From Kineococcus endophyticus (lineage in GTDB: Bacteria; Actinomycetota; Actinomycetes; Actinomycetales; Kineococcaceae): a DNA stretch of 64,000 bases. This document shows, piece after piece, positions 38,997 through 47,712 of this stretch (its first letter is position 1; each line of letters starts with the position of its first letter). The notes under the pieces are model-generated. The model saw nothing but the letters and a program-made list of their open reading frames with translations, was not told where the DNA came from and ran no database searches. Both the position numbers and the translations under genes were made by a program. The stretch is from assembly GCF_040796495.1 (NCBI RefSeq), contig NZ_JBFNQN010000013.1, positions 62,001 to 126,000 of the forward strand, read 5' to 3'.

Positions 38997-39977
38997 CTGT
39001 CCACGTTCCTCGACCTGACCTTCACGGGTCTGGTGGTCGGCGCGATCTACGCCTTGTTCGCTCTCGGCTACACGCTCGTCTACGGCGTCCTGCGCCTCAT
39101 CAACTTCGCCCACTCGGAAGTCTTCATGTGGGGCAGCTTCGGCGCCGTCTGGATGATGACGCTCCTCGGGGCGCGCCAGGGCATGAGCGTCCCCGTCGCC
39201 ATCGGCTTCCTCCTGCTCGCCCTCGTCGCGGCCATGGCAGTCAGCGGTGGCGTCGCGCTCGTCGTGGAGCGCATCGCCTACCGCCGGCTGCGGGAGAAGA
39301 ACGCGCCGCCGCTCGTCGCCCTCATCTCCGCCATCGGCGCGTCGTTCATGCTGTCCGAGCTCATGGGGCTGCGCGACCGCATCGCCGGCTGGCTGAACCT
39401 CGACGGCGTCCTGGCCCCCTACGTCCGGCTGGCCCGTGAGAACACCACCTTCGTCAACCCGCTGCCGAACGTCACCGTCTTCTCGGCCGGAGGGTTCGAG
39501 ATCCGCAGCAACCAGCTGATCGTCCTCGTCGCCGCGATCCTGATGATGATCGCCCTCGACCAGTTCGTCTCCCGGTCCCGGCTCGGCCGCGGTGTGCGCG
39601 CCGTCTCCCAGGACCCCGAGGCGGCGGCCCTCATGGGCGTCAACCAGAAGCGGGTCGTGCAGCTGACGTTCGTCATCGGCGGTCTCATGGCCGGTGCGGC
39701 GGCCCTGCTGTACTGCATCCACATCGGGGTCACCCGGTACAACGTCGGTTTCGTCCTGGGGATCAAGGCCTTCACGGCCGCCGTCCTCGGCGGCATCGGG
39801 AACATTCGCGGTGCGCTCGTCGGGGGTCTGGTCCTTGGGCTGGCCGAGAACTACGCGACGCTGTTCGGGCTCGCCTCGTCGTGGAAGGACGTCGTCTCGT
39901 TCCTCCTCCTCGTCGTGGTCCTGCTGTTCCGCCCCACCGGCATCCTCGGTGAGTCCCTCGGGAAGGCCCGCGCATGA
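38997..39977 (+). CDS. livH: Branched-chain amino-acid ABC transporter permease LivH
   Basis: Inner-membrane permease, about 326 aa with eight or nine helices. VVGAIYALFALGYTLVYG and LRLINFAHSEVFMWG are the LivH N-terminal signature. GVRAVSQDPEAAALMGVN is the EAA-like loop contacting the ATPase. The first ATG/GTG/TTG in frame (GTG 39033) would cut off the conserved start of helix 1. Homologues begin about 12 residues earlier, where only CTG 38997 (L-S-T-F-L-D-L) is available. The start is therefore uncertain. Confidence 0.88.
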   Translation: MSTFLDLTFTGLVVGAIYALFALGYTLVYGVLRLINFAHSEVFMWGSFGAVWMMTLLGARQGMSVPVAIGFLLLALVAAMAVSGGVALVVERIAYRRLREKNAPPLVALISAIGASFMLSELMGLRDRIAGWLNLDGVLAPYVRLARENTTFVNPLPNVTVFSAGGFEIRSNQLIVLVAAILMMIALDQFVSRSRLGRGVRAVSQDPEAAALMGVNQKRVVQLTFVIGGLMAGAAALLYCIHIGVTRYNVGFVLGIKAFTAAVLGGIGNIRGALVGGLVLGLAENYATLFGLASSWKDVVSFLLLVVVLLFRPTGILGESLGKARA

Positions 39978-41128
39978 GCACCGACACCACGCCGGCGAAG
40001 GTCGCGGCGCGCCCGTCCTTCGCCGACCGCTGGGCTGACCTGCCCCGGCCCGTCCAGATCCTCGTCTGGGTCGCCATCGCGGTCTTCTTCTTCGTCCTGC
40101 CGCTGCTGAACCTGCCGATCGTCTCGACCCCGGACGCCGAGTTCGGCGCCGTGCTGGCCACGGTCGCGAACTACGCGCTCGTCGCGCTGGGCCTGAACAT
40201 CGTGCTGGGCTACGCCGGGCTGCTGGACCTCGGCTACGTCGGCTTCTACGCCATCGGCGCGTACACGGTCGGAGTGTTCGGATCCCTGCACGGCCAGGTC
40301 AATTGGTTCGTCCTCGTCATCATGGCCGTCACGATCTCGACGGCCAGCGGTCTGCTGCTCGGGGCGCCCACGCTGCGGGTGCGGGGGGACTACCTCGCCA
40401 TCGTGACCCTCGGCTTCGGCGAGATCATCCGCATCACCGCGTTGAACTCGGAGTGGCTGAACCAGGCCCGCGGCATCACGGGCATCCCGCGCCCGCCGTC
40501 CACGGAACTGTTCGGCCTGCCCAGCCTGCTGTGGGACGGGGCCACGGCCAAGGTCGACCTCGGCGAGGGTGCGCGGTCGGTGTTCCTGAAGTTCGGGCTG
40601 CTCGACGCGGTGCCGTACTACTGGCTCTCCCTCATCGTCATCATCATCGTGATCTTCGCCGACAAGCTGCTGCAGGCCAGCCGCGTCGGCCGCGCGTGGG
40701 AGGCGACCCGTGAGGACGAGGAGGCCGCCGAGCTCAACGGCGTCCCGACGTTCCGGTTCAAGCTGCTCGCCTTCGCGATGGGTGCGTTCGTCGGAGGGCT
40801 GTCGGGGGCGCTCTACGCCAGCCGCATCGGGGCGATCAACCCCGACTCGTTCATGATTCAGCTGTCGATGATGTTCCTCGCCGCGGTCGTCATCGGCGGG
40901 CAGGGCAACCGCTGGGGTGCCATCGCCGGTGGTGTCGTCGTGGCGTACCTGCCGGAGCGGTTCCGCGAGTTCGCCGACTTCCGCATCGTGGTCTTCGGCC
41001 TGCTCCTGCTGCTGCTGGCGAACTTCCGCCCGCAGGGGCTGTTGCCCCCGCGCCGGGCGCGGCGGGCCAAGCGGGCCGACGACGTGACCAAGCGACTCGA
41101 AGGGACCGAGGAGGCCGCTCGTGCCTGA
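39974..41128 (+). CDS. livM: Branched-chain amino-acid ABC transporter permease LivM
   Basis: Second permease, 384 aa, about nine helices. NIVLGYAGLLDLGYVGFYAIGAY is the LivM hallmark, LGFGEIIRI follows, and EDEEAAELNGVPTFRFKLLAF is the cytoplasmic coupling loop. ATG start overlaps the livH stop (ATGA). It overlaps livG by 8 nt. The C-terminal tail is basic (RRARRAKRADD). Confidence 0.93.
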   Translation: MSTDTTPAKVAARPSFADRWADLPRPVQILVWVAIAVFFFVLPLLNLPIVSTPDAEFGAVLATVANYALVALGLNIVLGYAGLLDLGYVGFYAIGAYTVGVFGSLHGQVNWFVLVIMAVTISTASGLLLGAPTLRVRGDYLAIVTLGFGEIIRITALNSEWLNQARGITGIPRPPSTELFGLPSLLWDGATAKVDLGEGARSVFLKFGLLDAVPYYWLSLIVIIIVIFADKLLQASRVGRAWEATREDEEAAELNGVPTFRFKLLAFAMGAFVGGLSGALYASRIGAINPDSFMIQLSMMFLAAVVIGGQGNRWGAIAGGVVVAYLPERFREFADFRIVVFGLLLLLLANFRPQGLLPPRRARRAKRADDVTKRLEGTEEAARA

Positions 41129-41963
41129 ACTGACCGAGGGCACCGCGGCCGCAGCTCCCCGCGAGTTCGGCCCGCCCCTGCTCACCATGGAGAACGTCAC
41201 GCTGCGGTTCGGCGGGGTCGTCGCCCTCAACGACGTCTCCTTCGACATCCGCCAGGGCGAGATCCTGGGTCTCATCGGCCCCAACGGGGCCGGGAAGACC
41301 ACGTGCTTCAACGCCCTCACCGGGGTGTACCAGCCGACCGAGGGGCGGGTCGTCTTCGACGGCCAGCCGCTCGGCCGTCGCAAGCGGTACCAGATCAACC
41401 GGCTCGGCATCGCCCGGACGTTCCAGAACATCCGCCTCTTCGGGAACATGACGGCGCGCGAGAACGTGCTCGTCGGAGCGGACTCGCACCACCGCTCCGG
41501 CGTCGTGAACTCGCTGTTCCGGCTGCCGCGGCACCGGCGCGAGACCCGCGAGGGGCACGCGCTGGCCGAGGAACTGCTGGAGATGATGGACCTCGGGCAC
41601 CGCGGGGACGACCTGGCGCGCAACCTCTCCTACGGCGAGCAGCGCCGGCTGGAGATCGCGCGGGCCCTGGCCACGAAGCCGAAGCTGCTGTGCCTGGACG
41701 AACCCGCCGCGGGGTTCAACCCGGTGGAGAAGCAGCGCCTCATGGACCTCATCCGCAAGGTCCGCGACCTCGGCAACACCGTCCTGCTCATCGAGCACGA
41801 CATGCGCCTGGTCATGGGCGTCACCGACCGCATCGTCGTGCTGGAGTTCGGCAAGAAGATCGCCGAGGGCCTGCCCGCCGACATCCGCAACGACCCGGCC
41901 GTCATCGCCGCTTACCTCGGTGTCGACGACGACCAGCTCTCCGCAGAGGACGAACAGCTGTGA
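41121..41963 (+). CDS. livG: Branched-chain amino-acid ABC transporter ATPase LivG
   Basis: 280 aa. Walker A GPNGAGKTT, the Q-loop region, LSYGEQRRLEIARAL signature and Walker B LLCLDEPAAG are complete. The insertion and C-terminal helix after IVVLEFGKKIAEG are typical of LivG/BraF. GAGGAGG (41108-41114) precedes the GTG start, 6 nt away. It energises transport together with LivF. Confidence 0.95.
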   Translation: MPELTEGTAAAAPREFGPPLLTMENVTLRFGGVVALNDVSFDIRQGEILGLIGPNGAGKTTCFNALTGVYQPTEGRVVFDGQPLGRRKRYQINRLGIARTFQNIRLFGNMTARENVLVGADSHHRSGVVNSLFRLPRHRRETREGHALAEELLEMMDLGHRGDDLARNLSYGEQRRLEIARALATKPKLLCLDEPAAGFNPVEKQRLMDLIRKVRDLGNTVLLIEHDMRLVMGVTDRIVVLEFGKKIAEGLPADIRNDPAVIAAYLGVDDDQLSAEDEQL

Positions 41964-42712
41964 CGACTCCTGCAGGCACCAGCAAGGGTGCCGACCAGCT
42001 CGTGGTCACCGACCTCAGCGTCAACTACGGGCGCATCGAGGCCATCCGCAACGTGTCGTTCGCGGTGCCGCAGGGCGCGATCGCGACCCTCATCGGCGCC
42101 AACGGGGCCGGGAAGACGACGACCCTCAAGACGGTCTCGGGGCTGCGGACGGTGCGGACGGGCTCGATCGTGTTCGAGGGCGAGGACATCACCAAGGTGC
42201 CCTCGCACAAGCTCGTCACGCGCGGTCTGTGCCAGGCCCCCGAGGGTCGCGGGACCTTCGTCGGGATGACCGTCGAGGAGAACCTCGACATGGGCGCCTA
42301 CACCCGCAAGGACCGCCGCACGGCGGCCTACAAGGAGGACCTCGACCGGGTCTTCTCGCTGTTCCCGCGGCTGGCGGAGCGGCGGACCCAGATCGCCGGG
42401 ACGATGTCGGGCGGTGAGCAGCAGATGCTCGCCATCGGCCGCGCCCTCATGAGCCGCCCGCGGGTGCTGCTGCTCGACGAGCCGTCGATGGGGCTCGCGC
42501 CCAAGCTCATCCAGCAGATCTTCTCGATCATCGTGGAGATCAACCAGCAGGGCACCACCGTCCTGCTGGTCGAGCAGAACGCCGCCCAGGCCCTGCGCAT
42601 CTCCGACGTCGCCTACGTCCTGGAGACCGGCACCGTCGTGCGCTCGGGGACGGGCGCCGAGCTCGCCGCGGACGACTCCATCCGCGCCGCCTACCTCGGC
42701 GGCGACGTCTAG
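41960..42712 (+). CDS. livF: Branched-chain amino-acid ABC transporter ATPase LivF
   Basis: 250 aa. Walker A GANGAGKTTTL, CQAPEGRGTFVGMTVEENL, signature MSGGEQQMLAIGRAL and Walker B VLLLDEPSMGL mark LivF/BraG. It starts at GTG overlapping the livG stop. It is the last gene of the liv operon; an imperfect hairpin follows. Confidence 0.95.
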   Translation: MTTPAGTSKGADQLVVTDLSVNYGRIEAIRNVSFAVPQGAIATLIGANGAGKTTTLKTVSGLRTVRTGSIVFEGEDITKVPSHKLVTRGLCQAPEGRGTFVGMTVEENLDMGAYTRKDRRTAAYKEDLDRVFSLFPRLAERRTQIAGTMSGGEQQMLAIGRALMSRPRVLLLDEPSMGLAPKLIQQIFSIIVEINQQGTTVLLVEQNAAQALRISDVAYVLETGTVVRSGTGAELAADDSIRAAYLGGDV

Positions 42713-42744
42713 CGGATCCGTCCACGGCCTCGCTGGAGGGTCGT

Positions 42745-42769
42745 CGTCCGACCGCTCGTGCGGCGGACG
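42745..42769 (+). terminator. Imperfect hairpin after livF
   Basis: CGTCC/GGACG and CCGC/GCGG pair around a TCGT loop with a small internal bulge, about 30 nt after the livF stop. No U-tract. Confidence 0.4.
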
Positions 42770-42881
42770 GCGGCCCTTCCGGCGTGAGGTCGAGAGGTGG
42801 CACGCTGTTGAGCATTCGCCACACCGAGTGAAGGTCACGATCCGATCGCGACGGGATCTTCCGCCCGCGGCCACGGTGCCC

Positions 42882-42887
42882 TAGTGT
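42882..42887 (+). promoter_or_regulatory. Candidate -10 box upstream of the GNAT gene
   Basis: CCTAGTGTCC holds TAGTGT, the same word as in the liv promoter. The leader would be about 95 nt and contains the hairpin CCTCTCG/CGAGGGG. The rest of 42713-42989 shows nothing else recognisable. Confidence 0.4.
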
Positions 42888-42989
42888 CCGGCGCAGTCGC
42901 CCTCTCGGACGAGGGGACCACCGGAGCGGGGGCCCGGTCTGCTTCGTCGTGCGCACCGTGCGGTGCGCCGCGCGGAAGGGGATCCACCC

Positions 42990-43577
42990 GTGGCACGACC
43001 CGCAGTCGAGGTGCGCGACGCCGGTACCGCTGACGTCGACGTCCTCATGGAGCTCTACGCCTCCGCCCGCTTCGACCAGGCCCAGCTGCGCGCCTCGGTC
43101 GAGAGCGTCCGTGCCCGCCTCGTCCGCTCCCTCGCCAGCGGGGAGGTGCGGGTCCTCCTCGCCTTCTGCGGGGCCGAGCCGGCCGGGTACGCCCTGTTGA
43201 CGACCTCCCCGCTCCTGCCGCTGGGCAACTGCGCCGGCCCGAGCATCGAGCACCTGCACGTCGTGCCCGGCCTGCGGCGCCGCGGCGTCGGCCGGGCCCT
43301 GCTCCGTCGCGCCGTGCACGTCGCCGAGAGCGAGGGCGCCGACCAGATCGCCTGCACGGTGCTGCCGGGGGACCGGGACTACACCCGCTACCTGGCCCGC
43401 CTGGGCTTCGCCCCCGTCGTCGTCCGCCGCGCCGTGTCCCTCTCGGTGCTGCGCCGGCGCCTGTCCGACGGCCCGGCCGCGGCGGTCCACACGACCGACG
43501 TCGTGGCCCGGCGCCGGTCGCTGCGGGCCCGGCTGGCCCGGGCGGGCGAGGGCCTGAAGGTCCCGACCGCCAGCTGA
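42990..43577 (+). CDS. GNAT-family N-acetyltransferase
   Basis: 195 aa. VEVRDAGTADVDVLMELY opens a GNAT fold. The acetyl-CoA loop is in HVVPGLRRRGVGRALLRRA, and YTRYLARLGFAP is motif B. A basic tail of about 40 residues extends past the fold. The start is GTG 42990 with a weak purine-rich site. It is encoded just before polA; the substrate is unknown. Confidence 0.83.
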   Translation: MARPAVEVRDAGTADVDVLMELYASARFDQAQLRASVESVRARLVRSLASGEVRVLLAFCGAEPAGYALLTTSPLLPLGNCAGPSIEHLHVVPGLRRRGVGRALLRRAVHVAESEGADQIACTVLPGDRDYTRYLARLGFAPVVVRRAVSLSVLRRRLSDGPAAAVHTTDVVARRRSLRARLARAGEGLKVPTAS

Positions 43578-43614
43578 CGGACCGCTGGCGTGGGGTCGTG
43601 TCGGAGTTCCTGAC

Positions 43615-43620
43615 TACCCT
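43615..43620 (+). promoter_or_regulatory. -10 box, leaderless polA transcript
   Basis: TACCCT ends 7 nt before GTG 43628. This argues for that start over the in-frame GTG at 43598. Confidence 0.5.
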
Positions 43621-43627
43621 GACCGAC

Positions 43628-46438
43628 GTGACCCCCGCCGCATCCCGCACGACCAGCCCCACCGCGAAGAAGACCGCCGCGAGGTCCGCCGCGAAGTCCC
43701 CGGCGAAGGCGGCGCCGACGAAGCCGCGGCTGCTGCTCATCGACGGGCACTCCATGGCGTACCGGGCGTTCTACGCGCTGCCGGTGCAGAACTTCTCCAC
43801 GACGACGGGGCAGCCGACCAACGCGGTCTACGGCTTCACCTCGATGCTCATCAACCTCCTGCGGGACGAGGAGCCGACGCACTTCGCGGTCACCTTCGAC
43901 GTCTCGCGCGCCTCGTTCCGCACGGAGGTCTACGCCGAGTACAAGGGCACCCGCACCAAGAGCCCGGACGAGTTCCGCGGCCAGGTCGACCTCGTCAAGG
44001 AGGTCCTCGCGGCGCTGCGCGTCCCCGTCGTGGAGGTCGAGGGCTACGAGGCCGACGACGTCATCGCCACCCTCACCGAACGCGCTGTGGCGCAGGGGTT
44101 CGAGGTGCTCATCTCGTCGGGGGACCGGGACGCCTTCCAGCTCGTGCGGCCCGAGGTCACGGTGCTCTACCCGATCCGCGGGGTCTCCGAGCTGACGCGC
44201 ATGACGCCTGAGGCCGTCGAGGAGAAGTACGGCGTCCCGCCGCAGCGGTACCCCGAGCTGGCCGCCCTCGTCGGTGAGACGTCCGACAACCTGCCGGGCA
44301 TCCCGGGGGTGGGCGCCAAGACGGCCGCGAAGTGGATCGCCGCCTACGACGGCCTCGACGGGGTCATCGCCAACGCCGACCTGGTCAAGGGCAAGGCGGG
44401 GGAGAACCTGCGCGCCCACCTCGACGGCGTCATCCGCAACCGGCGCCTCAACGCGCTCGTGGGCGACCTCACGCTCGACGTCGACGTCCCGGACCTCGTC
44501 CGCCGCGCCTGGGACCGCGAGCAGGTCCACACGGTCTTCGACGGCCTGGAGTTCCGCGTCCTGCGCGACCGGTTGTTCGCGACGCTGGAGTCGGCCGAAC
44601 CCGAGGCCGAGGAGGGGTTCGGCGTCGACGGCGCGGTCCTCCTGGCCGGGGAGGTGGCGCCGTGGCTCACCGACCACGCCTCCGGGCGGACCGGTGTGCA
44701 CGTGCAGGGGGAGTGGGGCCGTGGCACGGGGGAGGTCACGGGCCTGGCCCTGGCCGGCGCCGACGGGGTGGCCGCCTGGATCGACCCGGTGACGATCGAT
44801 CCGGCGGACGAGCAGGCGCTCGTCGCCTGGCTGGCCGACCCCGACCGCCCCAAGGTCGCTCACGACGTCAAGGGCCCCTCGCACGCGCTGCGGGCTCGCG
44901 GCTGGGACCTGGCGGGCGTCGTCTTCGACACCGCCCTCGCCGCGTACCTGTGCCGGCCCGACCAGCGCAGCTACGACCTGGCCGACCTCGCCGTGCGGCA
45001 CCTCAAGCGGGAGCTGCGCGCCGAGGGGTCCGCGTCCGCGGAGCCCACCGAGGCGGCGGACGAGCAGCTGACCCTCGACGGTGGCGACGGGCCCGTCGGC
45101 GGCGACCAGCAGGCCCGCGCCGAGGAGGGCATGGTCCGGGCCCTGGCCACCACCGAGCTCGCGGGCGTCCTGGCCACCGAGCTGGCGGAGCGCGGCGGGA
45201 CGCGGCTGCTGGCCCAGGTGGAGCTCCCGCTCGTCGGGGTCCTGGCCCGGCAGGAGCGCGTCGGCGTCGCCGTCGACACGGGCCTGCTCGCCGACCTCGA
45301 GCAGCACTTCGCCGACCGCGTCGCCCAGGCGCAGGCGCAGGCCTACGAGGTCATCGGCACCGAGATCAACCTCGGCTCGCCCAAGCAGCTGCAGACGGTC
45401 CTCTTCGAGCAGCTCGAGATGCCCAAGACCAAGCGCACCAAGACGGGATACACGACCGACGCCGACGCGCTGGCCGCGCTGTTCGTCAAGACCGAGCACC
45501 CGTTCCTGGCCCACCTGCTCGAGCACCGCGACGCGTCCCGGCTGCGCCAGACGGTCGAGGGGCTCCAGAAGTCGGTGGCCGACGACGGCCGCATCCACAC
45601 GACGTACCAGCAGATGATCGCGGCCACGGGCCGCCTCAGCTCGACGGACCCGAACCTGCAGAACATCCCGATCCGCACCGAGGAGGGCCGCCGCATCCGC
45701 GAGGCCTTCGTCGTGGGCCCGGGGGCGGCCGACGGCGGGTACGAGTGCCTGCTGACGGCCGACTACTCGCAGATCGAGATGCGGATCATGGCCCACTTGT
45801 CCGGCGACGAGGGCCTCATCGCGGCCTTCCACTCCGGCGAGGACCTGCACCGCTTCGTCGGCAGCCGCGTCTTCGGCGTCGCGCCGGCGGACGTGACGTC
45901 GGAGATGCGCGCCAAGATCAAGGCCATGTCGTACGGCCTGGCGTACGGCCTGTCCGCGTTCGGCCTGTCGAACCAGCTGAAGATCTCGACCGAGGAGGCG
46001 AAGGGCCTCATGGACGAGTACTTCGAGCGCTTCGGCGGCGTCCGCGACTACCTGCGCGGCGTCGTCGACGAGGCCCGGCGGACGGGGTGGACCGAGACGA
46101 TCCTCGGCCGTAGGCGTTACCTGCCCGACCTGGCCAGCGACAACCGCCAGCGCCGGGAGATGGCCGAGCGGATGGCGCTCAACGCCCCGATCCAGGGCAG
46201 CGCCGCGGACATCATCAAGGTCGCGATGCTCGACCTGGACCGCGGGCTGCGCGAGTCGGGGCTGCGGTCGCGGCTGCTGCTGCAGGTCCACGACGAGCTC
46301 GTGCTCGAGGTGGCCGACGGCGAACGCGAACCGCTCGAGCAGCTCGTCCGGTCGACCATGGCGGGTGCGGCGGACCTGGCCGTCCCCCTCGACGTGTCGG
46401 TCGGGGTCGGGCGGTCCTGGCACGAGGCGGGCCACTGA
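43628..46438 (+). CDS. polA: DNA polymerase I
   Basis: 936 aa. A Lys/Ala-rich leader is followed by the 5'-nuclease domain (LLLIDGHSMAYRAFYALP, EGYEADDVIATL, SGDRDAFQLV, LPGIPGVGAKTA), a degenerate 3'-5' exonuclease domain, and the polymerase domain (DPNLQNIP, DYSQIEMRI, KAMSYGLAYGLS, QVHDELVLEV). The proofreading DxE motif reads VQGEWG, and the Exo II Asn/Asp pair is lost, so proofreading is unlikely, as in mycobacterial PolA. It fills gaps left by UvrABC excision, whose genes lie 10 kb downstream. Confidence 0.96.
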   Translation: MTPAASRTTSPTAKKTAARSAAKSPAKAAPTKPRLLLIDGHSMAYRAFYALPVQNFSTTTGQPTNAVYGFTSMLINLLRDEEPTHFAVTFDVSRASFRTEVYAEYKGTRTKSPDEFRGQVDLVKEVLAALRVPVVEVEGYEADDVIATLTERAVAQGFEVLISSGDRDAFQLVRPEVTVLYPIRGVSELTRMTPEAVEEKYGVPPQRYPELAALVGETSDNLPGIPGVGAKTAAKWIAAYDGLDGVIANADLVKGKAGENLRAHLDGVIRNRRLNALVGDLTLDVDVPDLVRRAWDREQVHTVFDGLEFRVLRDRLFATLESAEPEAEEGFGVDGAVLLAGEVAPWLTDHASGRTGVHVQGEWGRGTGEVTGLALAGADGVAAWIDPVTIDPADEQALVAWLADPDRPKVAHDVKGPSHALRARGWDLAGVVFDTALAAYLCRPDQRSYDLADLAVRHLKRELRAEGSASAEPTEAADEQLTLDGGDGPVGGDQQARAEEGMVRALATTELAGVLATELAERGGTRLLAQVELPLVGVLARQERVGVAVDTGLLADLEQHFADRVAQAQAQAYEVIGTEINLGSPKQLQTVLFEQLEMPKTKRTKTGYTTDADALAALFVKTEHPFLAHLLEHRDASRLRQTVEGLQKSVADDGRIHTTYQQMIAATGRLSSTDPNLQNIPIRTEEGRRIREAFVVGPGAADGGYECLLTADYSQIEMRIMAHLSGDEGLIAAFHSGEDLHRFVGSRVFGVAPADVTSEMRAKIKAMSYGLAYGLSAFGLSNQLKISTEEAKGLMDEYFERFGGVRDYLRGVVDEARRTGWTETILGRRRYLPDLASDNRQRREMAERMALNAPIQGSAADIIKVAMLDLDRGLRESGLRSRLLLQVHDELVLEVADGEREPLEQLVRSTMAGAADLAVPLDVSVGVGRSWHEAGH

Positions 46439-46659
46439 TGGCCGGCCCCGTGAAGGGTCCGGCGTCGTACTTCCCCTCCATCGAGGCGACGTACGGCCGG
46501 CCCGTCGCCGAGTGGCAGGCGCTGCTGCGCGAGCAGCGGTCGCAGAACCCCGGGGTGCGGCACTCCGAGCAGGTGGCGTGGCTGAAGACCGAGCACGGTC
46601 TCGGTCACGGTCACGCCAACGCCCTGGTCGCCGCGACGCGGGCGGAGGACGACGCCTGA
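46438..46659 (+). CDS. DUF4287-family small protein
   Basis: 73 aa. SYFPSIEATYGRPVAEWQALLREQ and HSEQVAWLKTEHGLGHGHANALVA are the DUF4287 pattern (short helical protein, function unknown). The ATG overlaps the polA stop as TGATG, so it is cotranslated with polA. Confidence 0.8.
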   Translation: MAGPVKGPASYFPSIEATYGRPVAEWQALLREQRSQNPGVRHSEQVAWLKTEHGLGHGHANALVAATRAEDDA

Positions 46660-46684
46660 GGGCGACCCAGAGCAGGGCGGTCGC

Positions 46685-47500
46685 TCAGGGGCGGTCGGCC
46701 ACGAGCACGAGGGTGCCGGGGACGAGCTCGCCGCGCAGGCGGCTCCACCCGCCCCAGACGGCGTCGCCGGACTGCCACTCGGGTTCGACGAGGTCCTGCA
46801 CGACGAGGCCGGAGCCGACGAGCAGGCGCACCCAGTCCCCGACGGTCCGGTGGTGCTCGGCGTAGGTGACGGTGCCGTGCTCGTCGGCCTCGACGTAGGC
46901 GTTCCGGTCGAAGTACGAGTGCGTCACGGTCAGCCCCTCCCGGCCGGGCACGTCGGGCAACGCCCACCGCAGCGGGTGCGGCACGCTCGCGACGAACCGG
47001 CCACCCGGCCGCAGCACGCGGGCGGCCTCGGCGAGCACCCGGCCGGCGTCGGCGACGAAGGGCAGGGCCCCGTAGGACGTGAACACCACGTCGAACGCCG
47101 CGCCCGGGAACGGCAGCACCCGGGCGTCGCACTGCACGAGCGGCACCCCCGCCGCGCGCGCCGCGACGGCGCCCTCGCGCAGCATCCCGTGGGAGAGGTC
47201 GGTCGCCACGACGCGCGCCCCCCGGCCGGCGACCCAGCGCGCGCACTGCGCAGCCCCGGCCCCGACCTCCAGGACGTCGCGGCCCCGCAGCTCCCCCAGC
47301 AGGTGCGCCTCCTGCTCGCGCAGACCGTCCGGTCCCCACACGAGGTCGGAGCCGGGCCTGGCGTCCCCGAGGAACGCGCCGTGCTCGCGGCGGTACTCCG
47401 CGGCCTCGGCGTCCCACCAGGACCGTTGCGCGGCAACGGTCTCGGCGGCGCCCACGGGACGGCGGCCGACGCTGGGCTGGGCGGTCTGCTCGGGGTCCAC
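46685..47500 (-). CDS. Class I SAM-dependent methyltransferase
   Basis: 271 aa. The SAM-binding motif VLEVGAGAAQCARW is near residue 88, followed by VVATDLSHGML (acidic ribose ligand), VQCDARVLPF and AARVLRPGGRFV (UbiE/Methyltransf_11 pattern). The N-terminal WWDAEAAEYRREHGAFLG is typical of small-molecule methyltransferases of actinobacteria. The substrate is unknown. GTG 47500 was chosen; CAGGAT 6 nt upstream could be its -10. Convergent with the DUF4287 gene. Confidence 0.82.
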   Translation of the reverse strand: MDPEQTAQPSVGRRPVGAAETVAAQRSWWDAEAAEYRREHGAFLGDARPGSDLVWGPDGLREQEAHLLGELRGRDVLEVGAGAAQCARWVAGRGARVVATDLSHGMLREGAVAARAAGVPLVQCDARVLPFPGAAFDVVFTSYGALPFVADAGRVLAEAARVLRPGGRFVASVPHPLRWALPDVPGREGLTVTHSYFDRNAYVEADEHGTVTYAEHHRTVGDWVRLLVGSGLVVQDLVEPEWQSGDAVWGGWSRLRGELVPGTLVLVADRP

Positions 47501-47543
47501 GCGGCGATCCTGCCAGTGCCGCCGCGCCGTCGCCGGGGGCGCT

Positions 47544-47572
47544 TTGCCCGCCTCCGGCCGCGCCGGTAGTCT
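47544..47572 (+). promoter_or_regulatory. rpsA promoter
   Basis: TTGCCC (47544-47549), a 17-bp spacer and TAGTCT (47567-47572) form a conventional sigma70-type promoter. Transcription would start near 47579. Confidence 0.55.
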
Positions 47573-47578
47573 TGGACG

Positions 47579-47712
47579 GCGCGCGTCCAGTGGTCCCACC
47601 ACGAGGTGGAGTGACTGCTCCCCCCACAGGGTGACGGCCCGACGGACGCGCGTGACGACCGGGAACCCCCGGGCGTGCACCTACGACTGTCCCTGACGGA
47701 GCCCCTACCTCC
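47579..47712 (+). other. Structured 5' leader of rpsA
   Basis: 134 nt between the predicted start of transcription and the ATG. GCGCGTCC (47581-47588) pairs exactly with GGACGCGC (47644-47651) and encloses a CCACC/GGTGG hairpin. No ribosome-binding site is obvious before the ATG. Ribosomal protein S1 mRNAs are autoregulated in enterobacteria; a comparable role here is inference. Confidence 0.4.

Noticed and set aside
43388-46435. 1015-aa open frame on the minus strand opposite polA
   Set aside because: Mirror-frame artefact of polA codon bias.
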